Shown piece after piece: positions 11,501 through 23,416 of a stretch of 64,000 bases of DNA. The position numbers were made by a program, and so were the translations under genes. This stretch comes from Spongilla lacustris (taxonomy: Eukaryota > Porifera > Demospongiae > Spongillida > Spongillidae): positions 27,307,092 through 27,371,091 of the forward strand of contig OX442415.1 in NCBI GenBank assembly GCA_949361645.1, read 5' to 3'. Within the stretch, counting starts at the first letter, position 1. Each line of letters begins with the position of its first letter. The notes under the pieces were generated by a model. That model saw only the letters and a program-made list of their open reading frames with translations, had not been told where the DNA came from and did not search any database.

Positions 11501-14500
11501 CCAGTCAGGTAGAGAGACCCCACTCTTCCAGTCAGGTACAGAGACCCCTCTCTTCCAGTCAGGTACAGAGACCCCTGTCTGTGAGCGCCGTCATACGCAT
11601 CTACGTTCCTTCCTTCCGCATGGTCTACTTTGGCGGGTGGAGACACGCCGTGTGTGACTCCTGTTCCTACGTTGGCTCGGTGGGGAAGGGCATCTCTTCC
11701 AGTGCGGTAGAGTGACTCTTATCTCCAAGTGAGACGGAGAGACCATCCCTTCCAGTCCGGTAGAGAGACCGACCTGTCTGTATCAGGGCAGCAGATAGAC
11801 TCCTCTGTGTGAGTGACACAGAGAGATCCCTCACTTCCAGTTAGGTAGAGAGACCGCTCTCTGAGTGAGACAGAAAAAGCATTTTCTTTCTGTCAGACAG
11901 AGAGACCCCTCTCTCCGTGTCAGACAGAGATCACCTTTCAGTTCCAGTCAGGTAGAGATCACCTTTCAGTTCCAGTCAGGTAGAGAGACCACCGTCTCTG
12001 AGTGAGACAGAGAGAACATTCACTTCCAGTCAGGTAAAGAGACCTTCCTCTCCAAGTGATATGGAGAGACCCCTCCCTTCCAGTCAGGTAGAGAGACCCC
12101 TCTCTGAGTGAGACAGAAAAAGCATCTTCTTTCTGTCAAATTAAGAGACCCCTAAGGCAGAGATTATCCTTCAGTTCCAGTCAGGTAGAGAGACTCCTCT
12201 CTTCCAGCCAGGTAGAGAGATCCCTCTCTTCCAGTCAGGTAAAGAGACCCCTTTCTTCCAGTCATGTAGAGAGACCCCTCTCTTCCTGTCAGGTACAGAG
12301 ACCCCTCTAAGAGTGAGACAGAAAATACATTCTCTTTCTGTCAAATAGAGAGACCCCTCTCTCTGTGTCAGGCAGAGATCATCCTTCAGTTCCAGTCAGG
12401 TAGAGAGACCCCACTCATCCAGTCAGGTACAGAGACCCCTCTTTTCCGGTCAGTTAGAGAGACCCTGCTCTTCCAGTCAAGTAGAGAGACCCTTCTTTTC
12501 CAGTCAGGTACAGAGACCCCTGTCTGTGAGACCCATCTCTTCCTGTCAGGTAGAGTGACTCTTATCTCCAAGTGAGACGGAGAGACCATCCCTTCCAGTC
12601 CGGTAGAGAGACCGACCTGTCTGTATCAGGGCAGCAGATAGACTCCTCTGTGTGAGTCACACAGAGAGATCCCTCACTTCCAGTCAGGTAGAGAGACCGC
12701 TCTCTGAGTGAGACAGAAAAAGCATTTTCTTTCTGTCAGACAGAGACCCCTCTCTCTGTGTCAGACAGAGATCACCTTTCAGTTCAAGTCAGGTAGAGAT
12801 CACCTTTCAGTTCCAGTCAGATAGAGAGACCACCGTCTCTGAGTGAGACAGAGACCATTTACGTCCAGTCAGGTAAAGAGACCTTCCTCTCCTAGTGATA
12901 TGGAGAGACCCATCCCTTCCAGTCAGGTAGCGAGACCCCTCTCTGAGTGAGACAGAAAAAGCATTTTCTTTCTGTCAAATTAAAAGAACCCTCAGGCAGA
13001 GATTATCCTTCAGTTCCAGTCAGGTGGAGAGACTCCTCTCTTCCAGCCAGGTAGAGAGATCCCTCTCTTCCAGTCAGGTACAGAGACCCCTGTCTGAGAG
13101 ACCCTTCTCTTCCAGTAAGGTAGAGAGACCACTGTAATCCAGTGAGGTAGAGTAACTCTTATCTCCAAGTGAGACGGAGAGACCATCTCTTCTAGTCAGG
13201 TAGAGAAACCCCTCTCTGAGTGAGACAGAAAGATCACTCTCTTTCTGTCAGACAGAGAGACCTCTCTCTCTGTGTCAGGCAGAGATCACCTTTCAGTTCC
13301 AGTCAGGAAGACAGACCCCCGTATCTGAGTGAGACAGAGAGACCATTCTCTTCCAGTCAGGTAAAGAGACCTTCCTCTCCAAGTGAAATTGAGAAACCCC
13401 TCCCTTCCAGTCAGGTAGAGAGACTCCTCTCTGAGTGAGACAGAAAAAGCATTTTCTTTCTGTCAAATTAAGAGACCTCTCAGGCAGAGATCCAGTCAGG
13501 TAGAGAGACCCCACTCTTCTAGTCAGGTACAGAGACCCCTCTCCTCCAGTCAGGTAGAGAGACCCCTCTTTTCCAGTCAGGTAGAGAGATCTCTCTCTAT
13601 CAGTCAGGTAGCGAGACCCCTCTCTGAGTGCGACAGAAAGATCATTCTTTTTCTGTCCGATAGAGAGACCCCTCTCTCTGTGTCAGGCAGAGATCACCTT
13701 TCAGTTCCAGTCAAGAAGCGAGACCCCCCGTCTCTGAGTGAGACAGAGAGACCTTTCTCTTCCAGTCAGGTAGAGAGACCCCTCTCTGAGTGCGACAGAA
13801 AAAGCATTTTCTTTCTGTCAAATAGACAGAACCCTCAGGCAGAGATCATTCTTCAGTTCCAGTCAGGTAGAGAGACTCAGGTACAGAGACACCTCTCTTC
13901 CAGTCAGGTAGAGAGACCCCTCACTGAGTGAGACAGAAAAAGCATTCTCTCTGTCAAATAGAGAGACCCCTCTCTGTGTGTCAGGCAGAGATCATCCTTC
14001 AGTTCCAGTCAGGTAGAGAGACTCCTCTCTTCCAGTCAGGTAGAGAGACCCTTCTCTTCCAGACAGATAGGCAGAACCATATCTGAGTGAGAAAGAAAGA
14101 GCATTCTCTTTCTGTCAGATAGAGAGAACCCTCTCTGACTGAGACAGAAAAAGCATTCTCTTTCTGTCAGATAGAGAGACCCCTCTCTCTGTGTCAGGCA
14201 GAGATCATCCTTCAGTTCCAGTCAGGTAGAGAGACCCCATACTTCCAGTCAGGTACAGAGACCCCTCTCTTCCGGTCAGGTAGAGAGACCCTACTTATCC
14301 AGTCCAGTAGAGAGACCTGTCTTTTTCAGTCAGGTACAGAGACCCCTGTCTTGGAGAGACCCTTCTCTTCCAGTCAGGTAGAGAGACCCGTGTCTTCAAG
14401 TCAGGTAGAGTGACTCTTATCTCCAAGTGAGACAGAGAAACCATCCCTTCCAGTCAGGTAGAGAGACCCCTCTCTGAGTGAGACAGAACAATCATTCTCT

Positions 14501-15265
14501 TTCTATCAGACAGAGAGACCCCTCTCTCTGTGTCAGGCAGAGATCACCTTTCAGTTCCAGTCAGGTAGAGAGACCCCCGTCTCTGAGTGAGACAGAGAGA
14601 CCCTTTCCTTCCAGTCAGGTAGAGAGACCCCTCTCTGAGTGAGACAGAAAAAGGATTTACTTTCTGTCAAATTAAGAGACCCCTCAGGCAGAGATCATCC
14701 TTCAGTTCCAGTCAGGTAGAGAGACTCCTCTCTTCCAGTCAGGTAGAGAGACCCTTCTCTTCCAGACAGATTGACAGAACCCTCTCTGACTGAGACAGAT
14801 CTCTTTCTGTCAGATAGAGAGACCCCTCTCTCTGTGTCAGGCAGAGATCATCCTTCAGTTCCAGTCAGGTATTAGAGAGACCCCTAACATCCAGTCAGGT
14901 AGAGAGACCCCTCTCTTCCTGTCAGGTACAGAGACCCCTCTCTGGGTGAGACAGAAAAAAGTATTCTCTCTCTCTGTCAAATAGAGAGACCCCCCTCTCT
15001 CTGTGTCAGGCAGAGATCATCCTTCAGTTCCAGTCAGGTAGAGAGACCCCTCTCTTTCCAGTCAGGTAGAGAGACCCCTCTCTTTCCAGTCAGGTAGAGA
15101 GACCCCTGCCTTCCAGTCAGGTAGAGAGACCCCTCTTTTCAAGTCAGGTAGAGAGACCCCTGCCTTCCAGTCAGGTAGAGAGACCCCTGCTTTCCAGTCA
15201 GGTAGAGAGACGCCTCTCTTCCAGTCGGGTAGAGAGACCTTTTCTCCAAGTGAGACGGAGAGACC
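8590..15265 (-). repeat. 27-bp tandem array, right arm
   Basis: Same repeat family as the left arm in the opposite orientation (unit begins tctcttccagtcaggtagag), with the same higher-order modules in mirror order. Total array DNA in the two arms is about 11 kb. Periodic peptides read from it are artefacts of a repeat length that is a multiple of three. Confidence 0.9.
11580..11693 (-). repeat. Unique island inside the right array
   Basis: Reverse-complement partner of 4893-5003, with a one-base difference visible (gttcctacgttgg against the reverse of ccaacgtagaaac). If register had been kept, the mirror position would be about 1.28 kb further right, so this much repeat DNA was gained on the right or lost on the left. 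Confidence 0.85.
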
Positions 15266-17764
15266 CCGACCTTCCAGTCCAGGTGGAGGCAGAGTGACTA
15301 CGTATACAGCAGGTAGGCCTGTCGAGGCCGGCACGCACGTACACGAACCTTAGTTAGTGTGGTAGGACATTGCAGAGCAAGCTGCTCCAGTTGTTTTTGG
15401 GTTCGTACAAGTGTCCTGCTCGTAGCGACCCTGCTTTCTACGAATTCTGTCTGTAACATGAACGAATACGCTACATAATTTCTGAACCCATACTTACCTA
15501 TGCGCGTGCATGTGTACGTACGTACTCTAGCGTCTTTGATGAAGCACGTTCTGGACCACGCGGCTGCATGCACTAGTGTAGCTGCAGCGCTGTACTAAGC
15601 TGCCTCGTTGCTTAAGTTCACCTCCCGCCTTTGTGCGCAGGTAGGCCTATTTGAAATGACGTTCGAATTGAAATGGTGCACACCTAGTACGGTTTGTTAT
15701 TAAAACCAGTACAGCTAGCTAACTGCTGTGAAACGAATGACGCGGTATGGTACGATTTGCGTCCAATAAAGATTCTCTGCTTTTTTTTTTTTTTATGAAC
15801 AACTCAGTGAAGCATAGGCTCGTTAGCCACGGCTTGGGGATTTTTGATAACACTGGATTTTACAATATTTGCCCATGCATCTGATGGGTCACATTTGCGC
15901 AGGCGAATGAAAAGTGCGCGCAATGATGTTGAAGAGAAGCATAGTTTAGGAGGGTGGGGCTGTGTTGTGCACAGCGGCAATGTATCACGTGAATGTGATA
16001 ATATTCAATTGTGTTCACGTGAGACCTCTCGTACGCAGACCTAAACATTCATGTTCCACTTTCGTTCAATAATTCCGCGCATGCGTAAGCGCTGCCAAAC
16101 TTGGACAGTTTGTAACTTTGTTTCCAGTGGAGGAGAAAATACAAAAGTTAGTTCCACAATTAGAGTACGGCTTCCTCTACAGGTCTGATAATTCAAAGTT
16201 AGCTTTTAACAATGTCAATTAACAGAAACTAATCAACTCCGTTTTAAACGTTTGGCTTCGTTAGTCACCACGCAAGATGGTAAGCTGTTCATTGGCACGA
16301 TTATTGGATGCTTCTTTGCATAGATTCACCGTGATATTGGTGATTAATTTGCAATAGCTTGACTTTCAGCAGGGGTTTCCCCACAAAAACCACATATAAG
16401 ATAGATCACGTGATAAGTAATTTTAATAGTTATAAAAATTAATTTTTACACACTTCCTGGGTGGTACTGAATGTTGATCATAGCATTGGCATGTTTTTAA
16501 TAAACCGATAACTAACTTTTAATAACTACACATTCATAACTTAAGCTAATGATTGGCATGATTTTTGGTTTAAACAGCATAATTTTACCATGTTCAGTTC
16601 TGGAGTTATGCCAATTCAAAGATTTTGCGCGACTTTTGGATCACCCTGTATATGCGAAACGACATTTTCTCGGAAACTGTCCCATATATATATTATATAT
16701 ATATATATATTGGTTCAATTACTCACGCGACATGTCCAATATTGGTTCAATTACATCACGCGACACGAAGTTCTCTAAAGGCGAGTGAGTTCAGGAACTA
16801 TTAGCGATCACTTTTCAAGGCCAAAAACTTTCATACAAGGTTGGTTCCGTTTTTTTCTATCCATTTGGTGATCCGCGTGGTACGAGGTTATAGTCTGCCG
16901 TCCCTGTATTGAAAACAATCTTGTAATCCATCTGGCCCTCCGTGAAAAGGGTAAAAAGGAACACCAGCGACATAAATAAGCTCTCTATCATACCTGGGTG
17001 TAATAGGACTGATTTGACTTCACCTCGTTTTTTGTCATTATCGCTATGCTATGTTTAACGGCATGGCTTGCTTGAAGCTTACACCAGACCTGGTGCTATT
17101 ATAAGCTGATGCATTAGTACCAGCAATCATTCAAATATAACATACAGATCTGAACCATTAATATTCCGCTAACCAATTAATACACTGGCCGTTTTTCACA
17201 ACCATATACCGCGTGGATTGCATCGAGCTGCCAATTTTCTCACTGGTAGGTTCGACATAAATAGGTACTTTAATAAATTTTTGAAAATTAATATAATGAG
17301 AACTTTTATGTATAGCCTAACAGAGCAAAATGAATGCATCAAAAATATGCTTTTGCCAATGAAAACAGATTAGTATTTCAAAAGTTATAGCGTTTCAAAC
17401 ATTGCATCGCCGGTGACTAACAATGTACGCAATGTGAATGGACCCCGATATAAAAAACTGTGACCGCTTGACTTCTCCGTGCAGCTGCTGTACAAGTATT
17501 CAAGATAATGATGCCACAATTGCATAAAATACAACATAGATACTCTTGATAAGGCTCACAGTGTCAAATACACATTGCAACTAAATTTAGGTCTCCCTTT
17601 ATACAATCCACTGCCAATAGCCCATATAGTGATATTGTAATGTTTTCTCCTTTTACTTCACCGTCATTCTTCCAATATGTAATAATTACTTTTGGACTTC
17701 TTTGATTGCTTTACAATATTATATAGCTGCTACCATAGCTGTTCAAAATACAGACCATTAATAA

Positions 17765-18062
17765 CTGCATGACTGACACATGAAATAAAATATTGTATTC
17801 CTTTTACATTCCGAGGTATCTGGAAATTCATTTGATAATTCAACTTCCTTTTGTGCCACACATTGCAACTTCTTTTCTATCTTCCTCCTTAAACTGCTCC
17901 GGCTCATCTTATTTTTAGGTCTCTGTTCTTATAAAATAAAAATGTTATTTACTAACTAGATTTAACTGTATTTTCTTGCTCGTTCTGGGAGTGTACACAC
18001 AACCACTGCATTGTCCCATTTTACTTTTCCAACAAGGAACCCTACTTTAATATTAGACGCTT
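17765..18062 (-). CDS. Candidate exon pair, unrecognised protein
   Basis: Two minus-strand open stretches with protein-like composition. The first, at about 18062-17955, includes KVGFLVGKVKWDNAVVVC. The second, at about 17930-17765, begins with a basic segment (MSRSSLRRKIEKK) and stops at 17765. A short AT-rich gap between them may be an intron, but I could not find a convincing donor. They could be 3' exons of the interrupted minus-strand gene at 22.8-30.4 kb, or an independent remnant. No family recognised. Confidence 0.25.
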
Positions 18063-18579
18063 CTCCTATATCATGGTCGCATCACCCAATCCACTTTAAC
18101 ATATATAGTTGGTGCCGTAGATGCCGACACCATACAAAATGTCACATGACATGATCCTCATACTACTGAGAACCTACATACAGAACAGGGACCAACTACC
18201 TATATAGCTAAGCTTTTGATTTTGAGCCTACTTACTTAGAAATGGTGGGCCCATACTACCTTAGGGGAAAATACCTCACTGGCTCTAGTCAAACACAATA
18301 TCGCGACATTGCATATAGCCACAACTGATATACATTTGTATTATAATAAAAGAATCATGATGCTTCCTGATCTGCTGCCACTGGCCTGCTTCTCCTCCAG
18401 ATCTCTAGAAGCCTGTGCATAAGATACAACACCACTGGGGGGGGGGGGGGGGGGGGGGGGGGTATAGTGACCGTGCACATGACGCCTAGAATGCACACAT
18501 ACATGTACATGTATCTGCAGAAACCATCTCTTATACCACATGGCACTATGTGTATGTATATCGAAGTAGCCAACATACC

Positions 18580-18762
18580 AGGATATAAACACCCTTCAAC
18601 TGCTATACCTTTACATACAATCTTTTTGTCGCTACTCTCAAACTGCATTCCTATAGGAGCATATTTTGCTCCCCAACCGACAGAATAGTGCATTTCTATA
18701 AAGGCATAGCCAGCCAGGCCCAGGGTGTGTTCAGCAAACATATTGTCCACTGGTGCAGACAA
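18580..18762 (-). CDS. Candidate exon, unrecognised protein
   Basis: About 60 codons of open minus-strand sequence with ordinary amino-acid composition (AGYAFIEMHYSVGWGAKY) lying before the poly-G tract. It lacks any motif I know. It could be an exon of the same hypothetical gene as 17765-18062. Confidence 0.2.
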
Positions 18763-19636
18763 TGTTTGCCAGGTCTATATTAATGTATAGCACCAACCCA
18801 TTCCTTACTTCAGGAACTAGCAGTTTGTAATGCTCATCTGAACATTTGAACAGTTCTCATTCTAAACAGCAATAGAAATAGCATGCATTTCTCAATGTTA
18901 ATGCATAGCTAAGATACACTAACATGAATATATTGTCTTGAAAAATACGCTGTGTGGGCACCATCATATCACAATAATACGGCTATTTTTAATGACATGA
19001 GGATCCGTACTGTAAAACAGTTTCAATAACTAACGCGCACCTTAACGAATTTGGTGTGTATTAAATAGAGCTATCAAAAAACTCTTTGGCACACAAAGAA
19101 AATAGATTGTCTATGCATTGAAAACACTAAAATTAAGTTTAATTCACAGGGCTCTAACACAAAAATACCAGGTTAAGTAATATTATGTCGAGCTCTAAGC
19201 AATCCAACAGTAAACACCTGTGCCGTTAAATGGACCCTTGGGCACCATCCAAAGTTCATGAAATTGTATCCTGATATAGACTAAGACCTAATATATATGG
19301 CAAACGCTTCCTCAAGTTGGCACCTTTAAAAACTAGCGAATGACTAATCGCGATGGAATTCTATGAAAATCAACGAGGCACACACAATTACGCCGTATGC
19401 TGCCTTACATTTCGACACCATTAGTGTATGGTGCAACCCCTTTTCTTCTTTAACCTAGTAATAAAGTCCTAAATACCTTCCAAACAACTTTACAAAACGC
19501 GTATCTTCTTGAGCACTCGTAGAGAAATCCAAAATACGGTCACAATTTTCGACGTAATTTAGATCACCAGTTTCCGCCTACGCATACGCAATTTATTAAA
19601 GTACCTAACATAAAGGCAATGTTAACACCTCAGGTG

Positions 19637-19892
19637 CAGTGGCGGCCTGGCCGGGGGGGCCAGGGGGGGCACCAACCCACCTGCCGCTTTATGACGTGGG
19701 GCGCCACGGGCACCGAAGGGCGCCAGGCGTCAGGTCAATGTATTATCAAGCGCTAGCGCTCGATCAATCGTCCGATGTAATCGTTATAAATCTTGATTAA
19801 ATTAACAAATTAACTCGCCTGTATTGCGCATGTGCACGGTCAATCACTGTCACCTCCCCCCCCGCTCGTTGAATCGGCCGAAGGCGGACAGC

Positions 19893-19927
<35 letters not shown>

Positions 19928-20086
19928 CTCGTTGAATCGGCCGAAGGCAGACAGCACCCCCCCCCCGCTCGTTGAATCGGCCGAAGGCGGACAGCTATTC
20001 ATTAACAACGCCTCTGGTACGAGACAAGGGGGGGGCGCCGTTCTCATGTGTGCCCCCCCTGCCATAAAGTAGCCAGGCCGCCACTG
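19637..20086. mobile_element. hAT-type miniature transposon (450 bp) with 8-bp target duplication
   Basis: Ends are CAGTGGCGGCCTGGC and its exact inverted complement. The flanking octamer CTCAGGTG occurs at both 19629-19636 and 20087-20094, a perfect 8-bp target-site duplication. CAGTGGCG-type termini plus an 8-bp duplication are characteristic of the hAT superfamily. Inside are three tandem copies of gctcgttgaatcggccg (near 19864, 19927 and 19968) separated by C-runs, the largest being C33 at 19894-19926. It has no coding capacity, so it is non-autonomous. Confidence 0.93.
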
Positions 20087-20189
20087 CTCAGGTGAAAGGT
20101 TTCTGTCATTAACAGTGCGGCCGGCTGTTTCGGCCTAAACAGTCGGCTTGTTTTCTATGAATAATGATGTGGTGTTGTACATGTACATG

Positions 20190-21820
20190 TACAGGATTGC
20201 CACCACCACCAAGTTCAGTTGTACTGCAGAGTGTGTGCAAAACGCATGTATGACAGAAGGGGGGGAAAAAAGGACACCACATACCAGTGTGAGGCATATA
20301 CTGAAGCCTTGCAGAAGGTGTTTGGTGTGGCATTTCAAACTGAGGATGCAATGGTGTACTCACAAAGCTTCTGTAGCTCCTGCAAGTGGTCCCTTCAGAA
20401 GGCAATAGATGCAGCTGCACAGAGGGTACCATACAAGTGCTGTGTGACTGCATTTCAGTGGCAAACACATAGAAGTGAATCTTGCATGGCATGTGTATTA
20501 ATTTCTTTAAATCCACACATAAGGCGTGTAAACACTTCATATCCACTCAGCAAATCGGAAGGCCACCCAAAGTCATTCATCCAGCTAAAGAAGGCTGTGC
20601 CAATAAGCTTTTGAAGTACATCGACTCCATTTCACCTCTACCACTTAATGCTCTTGGGCAACCCGAATCACTGTTTAGTAGCAGATGACAATTTGTCCGT
20701 TCTACAGTATCTGAAGTGTCCTCTGTGCTTAGAGGTCGTCAACCAGCCCCTGGAGCTGCCATGCAGAGCACTTGTGTGTGCCAAATGCATGAAACAATGG
20801 ATAGTGGTGTCAGTGGATGTACAGTGTCCCTGTTGCTATGACTCAGCACCATTACATCTTAACCCTGCACCCATCTTGGTGTTGAACATCTTGGGCAATG
20901 TACTGATACATTGTGCTACAGGATATCAAAGCTAGAAGTTTTGATGATCACCATGCAGTGTACACCAGCTCCTACTGAAGAGGAGATGGTAGCTGCTACA
21001 GATGTCCTTAGACGATGTTTGACATGTCCAACAGGAGGAAGAGTAAGTGCACACACACACACACCACAGACACATGCACAGTCAAAATTAATGTATCACT
21101 AATATGACTTCCTTACAGTCAATGACATTCATGAGGGTTACAGCCACCCACAATTAAATCAACGCAGTCAGCAAGGGGACACTGAAGCAAAGGTGTCAAG
21201 AGATGAGCCATGTGCATGACATTGTCAGTGGAGGGGAGGCATCCACCTTACTTGAGAATGAAATTAAGTGGCTGAGTGACGAAGAAAAGCAGCAATTGTT
21301 AGTGGAGTCAGGGATCGCTATGGACATCAAAGTGAGTGCAGACCAAGGCTTGGCAATCAAGGCTGGCCTAGCAATCCCTTGGCACAAGCTGCGAAAGCTC
21401 CGAAGTATGCACATCACTAACATGCCACAGCTTTTTAAAAAATAGAAATAGCTGTGTTATCACTTACATATAAATTTAGATGGCTTAAGGCTTCAGGAAT
21501 CTCCATTGGTAGTGAAAAAAAGATGCAGCAAATCTCGAGAGAGATTATCAGGGGCAACCTCAAAGGAGAGGTTGCGCCTTTTTCATTTTCCCTGAAGTAA
21601 GGGGGAGAGGAGATCCACCTTGGTCTATGTTCCAAATCTGGTGGAAAAGGTGTTCCAACTGCTGGATGAGAATGCCAAGTAATGAATAAATTACATAAGA
21701 TGGTAATATATAAATGCAGATGTGTTCACATACATGTAGAGCTGGCAGGCTCACTTGGCATGACGTAATCCCCAGTGACGAAGTGTGGATCAAGTTGGGA
21801 GGGGACTCTGATCGCGGTAC
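20190..21820 (+). pseudogene. Decayed RAG1-N-terminal-like transposon protein gene
   Basis: Colinear fragments resemble the N-terminal, non-catalytic half of RAG1. A zinc-binding start (CRVCAKRM, then FCSSC at about 20370) is followed by a GRPPK linker (about 20560). A RING-like region follows (CPLC at 20718, CAKC at 20780, CPCC at 20828) and then the VLNILGNVLIHC helix, which matches the equivalent segment after the RAG1 RING. Downstream segments (SADQGLAIKAGLAIPWHKLR at about 21340, DEVWIKLGGD at about 21780) match a protein family I know from cnidarian and sponge RAG1-N-like genes. Frame changes near 20490, 20680, 20930 and 21200, and internal stops at 21445 and in 21590-21670, show that it is dead. 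A GTAAGT donor at 21042 and an acceptor at 21118 suggest at least one intron. Function in life: unknown, DNA transposon associated. Confidence 0.65.
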
Positions 21821-21892
21821 CCTCGTGGCAAGCGCTACCGCTAACAAATGGTACAAAGTTGTGCCTTGTAATTCACACATATGTTACAAGAT

Positions 21893-22112
21893 ATAAAAAA
21901 CATTTTCTCTGAGAAAGTTGGTGGTATATAGGATTTGAAGGCAATAGTGGTGTAAAAAGGAAGGGAACAAGAGATCAACGATGATACGAAATATTTAGCA
22001 CTTTTGTAGTACGTTGGTAAATAGGACTGTTAAAAAATTTCGTATCATCGTTGATCCCTTGTTCCCTTCCTTTTTACACCACCAACTTTCTCAGAGAGAA
22101 TGTTTTTTATAT
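21893..22112. repeat. Short fold-back hairpin
   Basis: Left arm 21893-21990 and right arm 22036-22112 are reverse complements (aaaaaacattttctctgag paired with ctcagagagaatgttttttat). The left arm has a 26-bp extra segment beginning tatataggatttg. It sits at the point where the RAG1-N-like similarity stops, so it probably inserted into that gene. It has the form of a small MITE; no clear target duplication was found. Confidence 0.75.
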
Positions 22113-22782
22113 TTTGTTCCTATAATTTTTTTTTTACATTGGGTTGCCTTAATATAACCAGGCACCAGTGTGACATCGTGTACCTCTGCCCTCTAGTACA
22201 GGCAAGTGCATTCATCACAACCTGTACTTGTATTGTACATTTATGTAACTCAGTAATGTCATAGACACTTGTTTGGGCAAGGAGCCATTATATTGTAGTG
22301 GTAGAGAGAAAAGGATCAGCCATTTATACCAGCTGTGCAGAAGTACCCACCAAAATGCTATGCATACCCATGTCCAGCTGTAGCAACACTGAACATGTCA
22401 CTGCCTAGCAACATCATGTTTTGTGGTTTGTTTCTGTATATAGAAGCAAACAACATCAAACTTTGTGATTTGATCCATTTGCCATTGAGGATAGGTCCCC
22501 CATATATGCCTGCTTCTCAGACATATATGTATTACCCACTCAAGGTGGAGGGTATCATGAGGCCCAACCTCACTCATTGTCGCCTATTTTAGGCAAATGG
22601 ATCTGCTTGGACAATCATGCTAGTCAAGCCTATGCACAACACAACACCAGATTTGAGTTGGATGCTAATGTTTATTATCAAGTCTAATTGCATTGCACTT
22701 ATGTCACACATTTGATTAGTGGGCAATGCTGTTTTGTGTGATTGTAAGAGGTGTCATAGAAGGCAGCATTATGATGCCTTAC
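22113..22782. other. Interval without a supportable gene
   Basis: A poly-T stretch at 22126-22135 follows the hairpin. An open frame of 85 codons (22335-22592, plus strand) has no recognisable motif and no splice support. The phrase tccagctgtagcaacactgaacatgtca resembles one at 23328-23350, suggesting an old dispersed repeat. Confidence 0.5.
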
Positions 22783-23416
22783 CTCCGCTAAAATATCATT
22801 TTCTGTTAATTTTATTGCACTAATGGCACGAACATCTTTAACAATCCCCCCCGCATTTGTTCTTCGAATGTTCAGTGCCTTAGCAAGTAATGTATCTGCA
22901 CTAACTTTGCTAACAGCAGCATGTGCAGATCTAATGGTAACCTTTTGTGCTAACCATGGATGGGTCTGGCAAAAGGTATCATTTAACTCATCTAGCAATG
23001 TCCAATTGCTTAGAATAGCCTTTTCAAGGCCACCCTTATACTCCATTAGAACAGTATCATTGGGTTCATACAGGGAGTAGCTAAAATGATTAAGGAGATG
23101 GAAACATGCAGTCAATACTGAAATTTACTTACTTTGACACTGGTAATACATGTCGAAGCCACATAATAATGTCGACCCCATGTCATGCATTACTTGTGTG
23201 TACTACATTAAAAGTGGCTTGAACTGTATTACAAAAGCATAATAAACAGAACTGTAACAGAAATAGTGCATCTAATATCAATAATATGAATACTGTGTAG
23301 CAACACCCGTTATGCAACATGACAAAATCCAGCTGTACATGTCATCACCTAGCAACACAATGTATAAAGCACTTTTCCAGCTGCTCTAGACTAAAAGAAG
23401 CACGCCAAAGCATAAT

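Larger units (their letters stand above)
1221..16648. mobile_element. Giant fold-back (inverted-arm) Tc1/mariner-type transposon, non-autonomous
   Basis: Both ends carry CAGGGTGATCCAAAAGTCGC and its exact reverse complement, each abutting TA (1219-1220 and 16649-16650), which fits a TA target duplication. From the termini inward the arms are reverse complements: mirrored positions sum to 17869 without any indel from 1221 to beyond 3500. Each arm has about 1.4 kb of single-copy sequence followed by kilobases of a 27-bp tandem repeat. A 1.2-kb unrelated spacer (7345-8580) separates the arms. TA duplication and CAGGGTG-type ends are known from the Tc1/mariner (IS630) superfamily; tandem repeats inside long inverted arms are known from fold-back elements such as Drosophila FB. 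No transposase frame is present, so it must be mobilised in trans if at all. Confidence 0.85.
8585..16648 (-). repeat. Right inverted arm of the fold-back element
   Basis: Reverse complement of the left arm. Its outer 1.38 kb (15265-16648) has no indel relative to 1221-2604. The array portion is about 6.7 kb against 4.7 kb on the left, the difference arising by repeat-unit gain or loss. Small open frames in the outer arms (1821-2025, 2296-2571 and their mirrors) occur twice only because the arms are duplicated; nothing suggests that they are genes. Confidence 0.85.
16651..19628. other. Gene-poor interval with weak exon candidates
   Basis: AT-rich DNA right of the fold-back element. It holds a TA microsatellite (16685-16710), two near-copies of ttggttcaattact..cacgcgacac about 30 bp apart (16710-16770), and a G26 homopolymer at 18437-18462. 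Apart from the two minus-strand exon candidates listed separately I see no gene. Confidence 0.6.

Noticed and set aside
2605..15265. CRISPR array
   Set aside because: Regular short repeats are present, but they are directly contiguous with no unique spacers, and the genome is clearly eukaryotic.
18355..18762. Full 135-codon minus-strand gene
   Set aside because: The second half is poly-proline from the G26 run; only the first 60 codons look protein-like and are listed as a weak exon.
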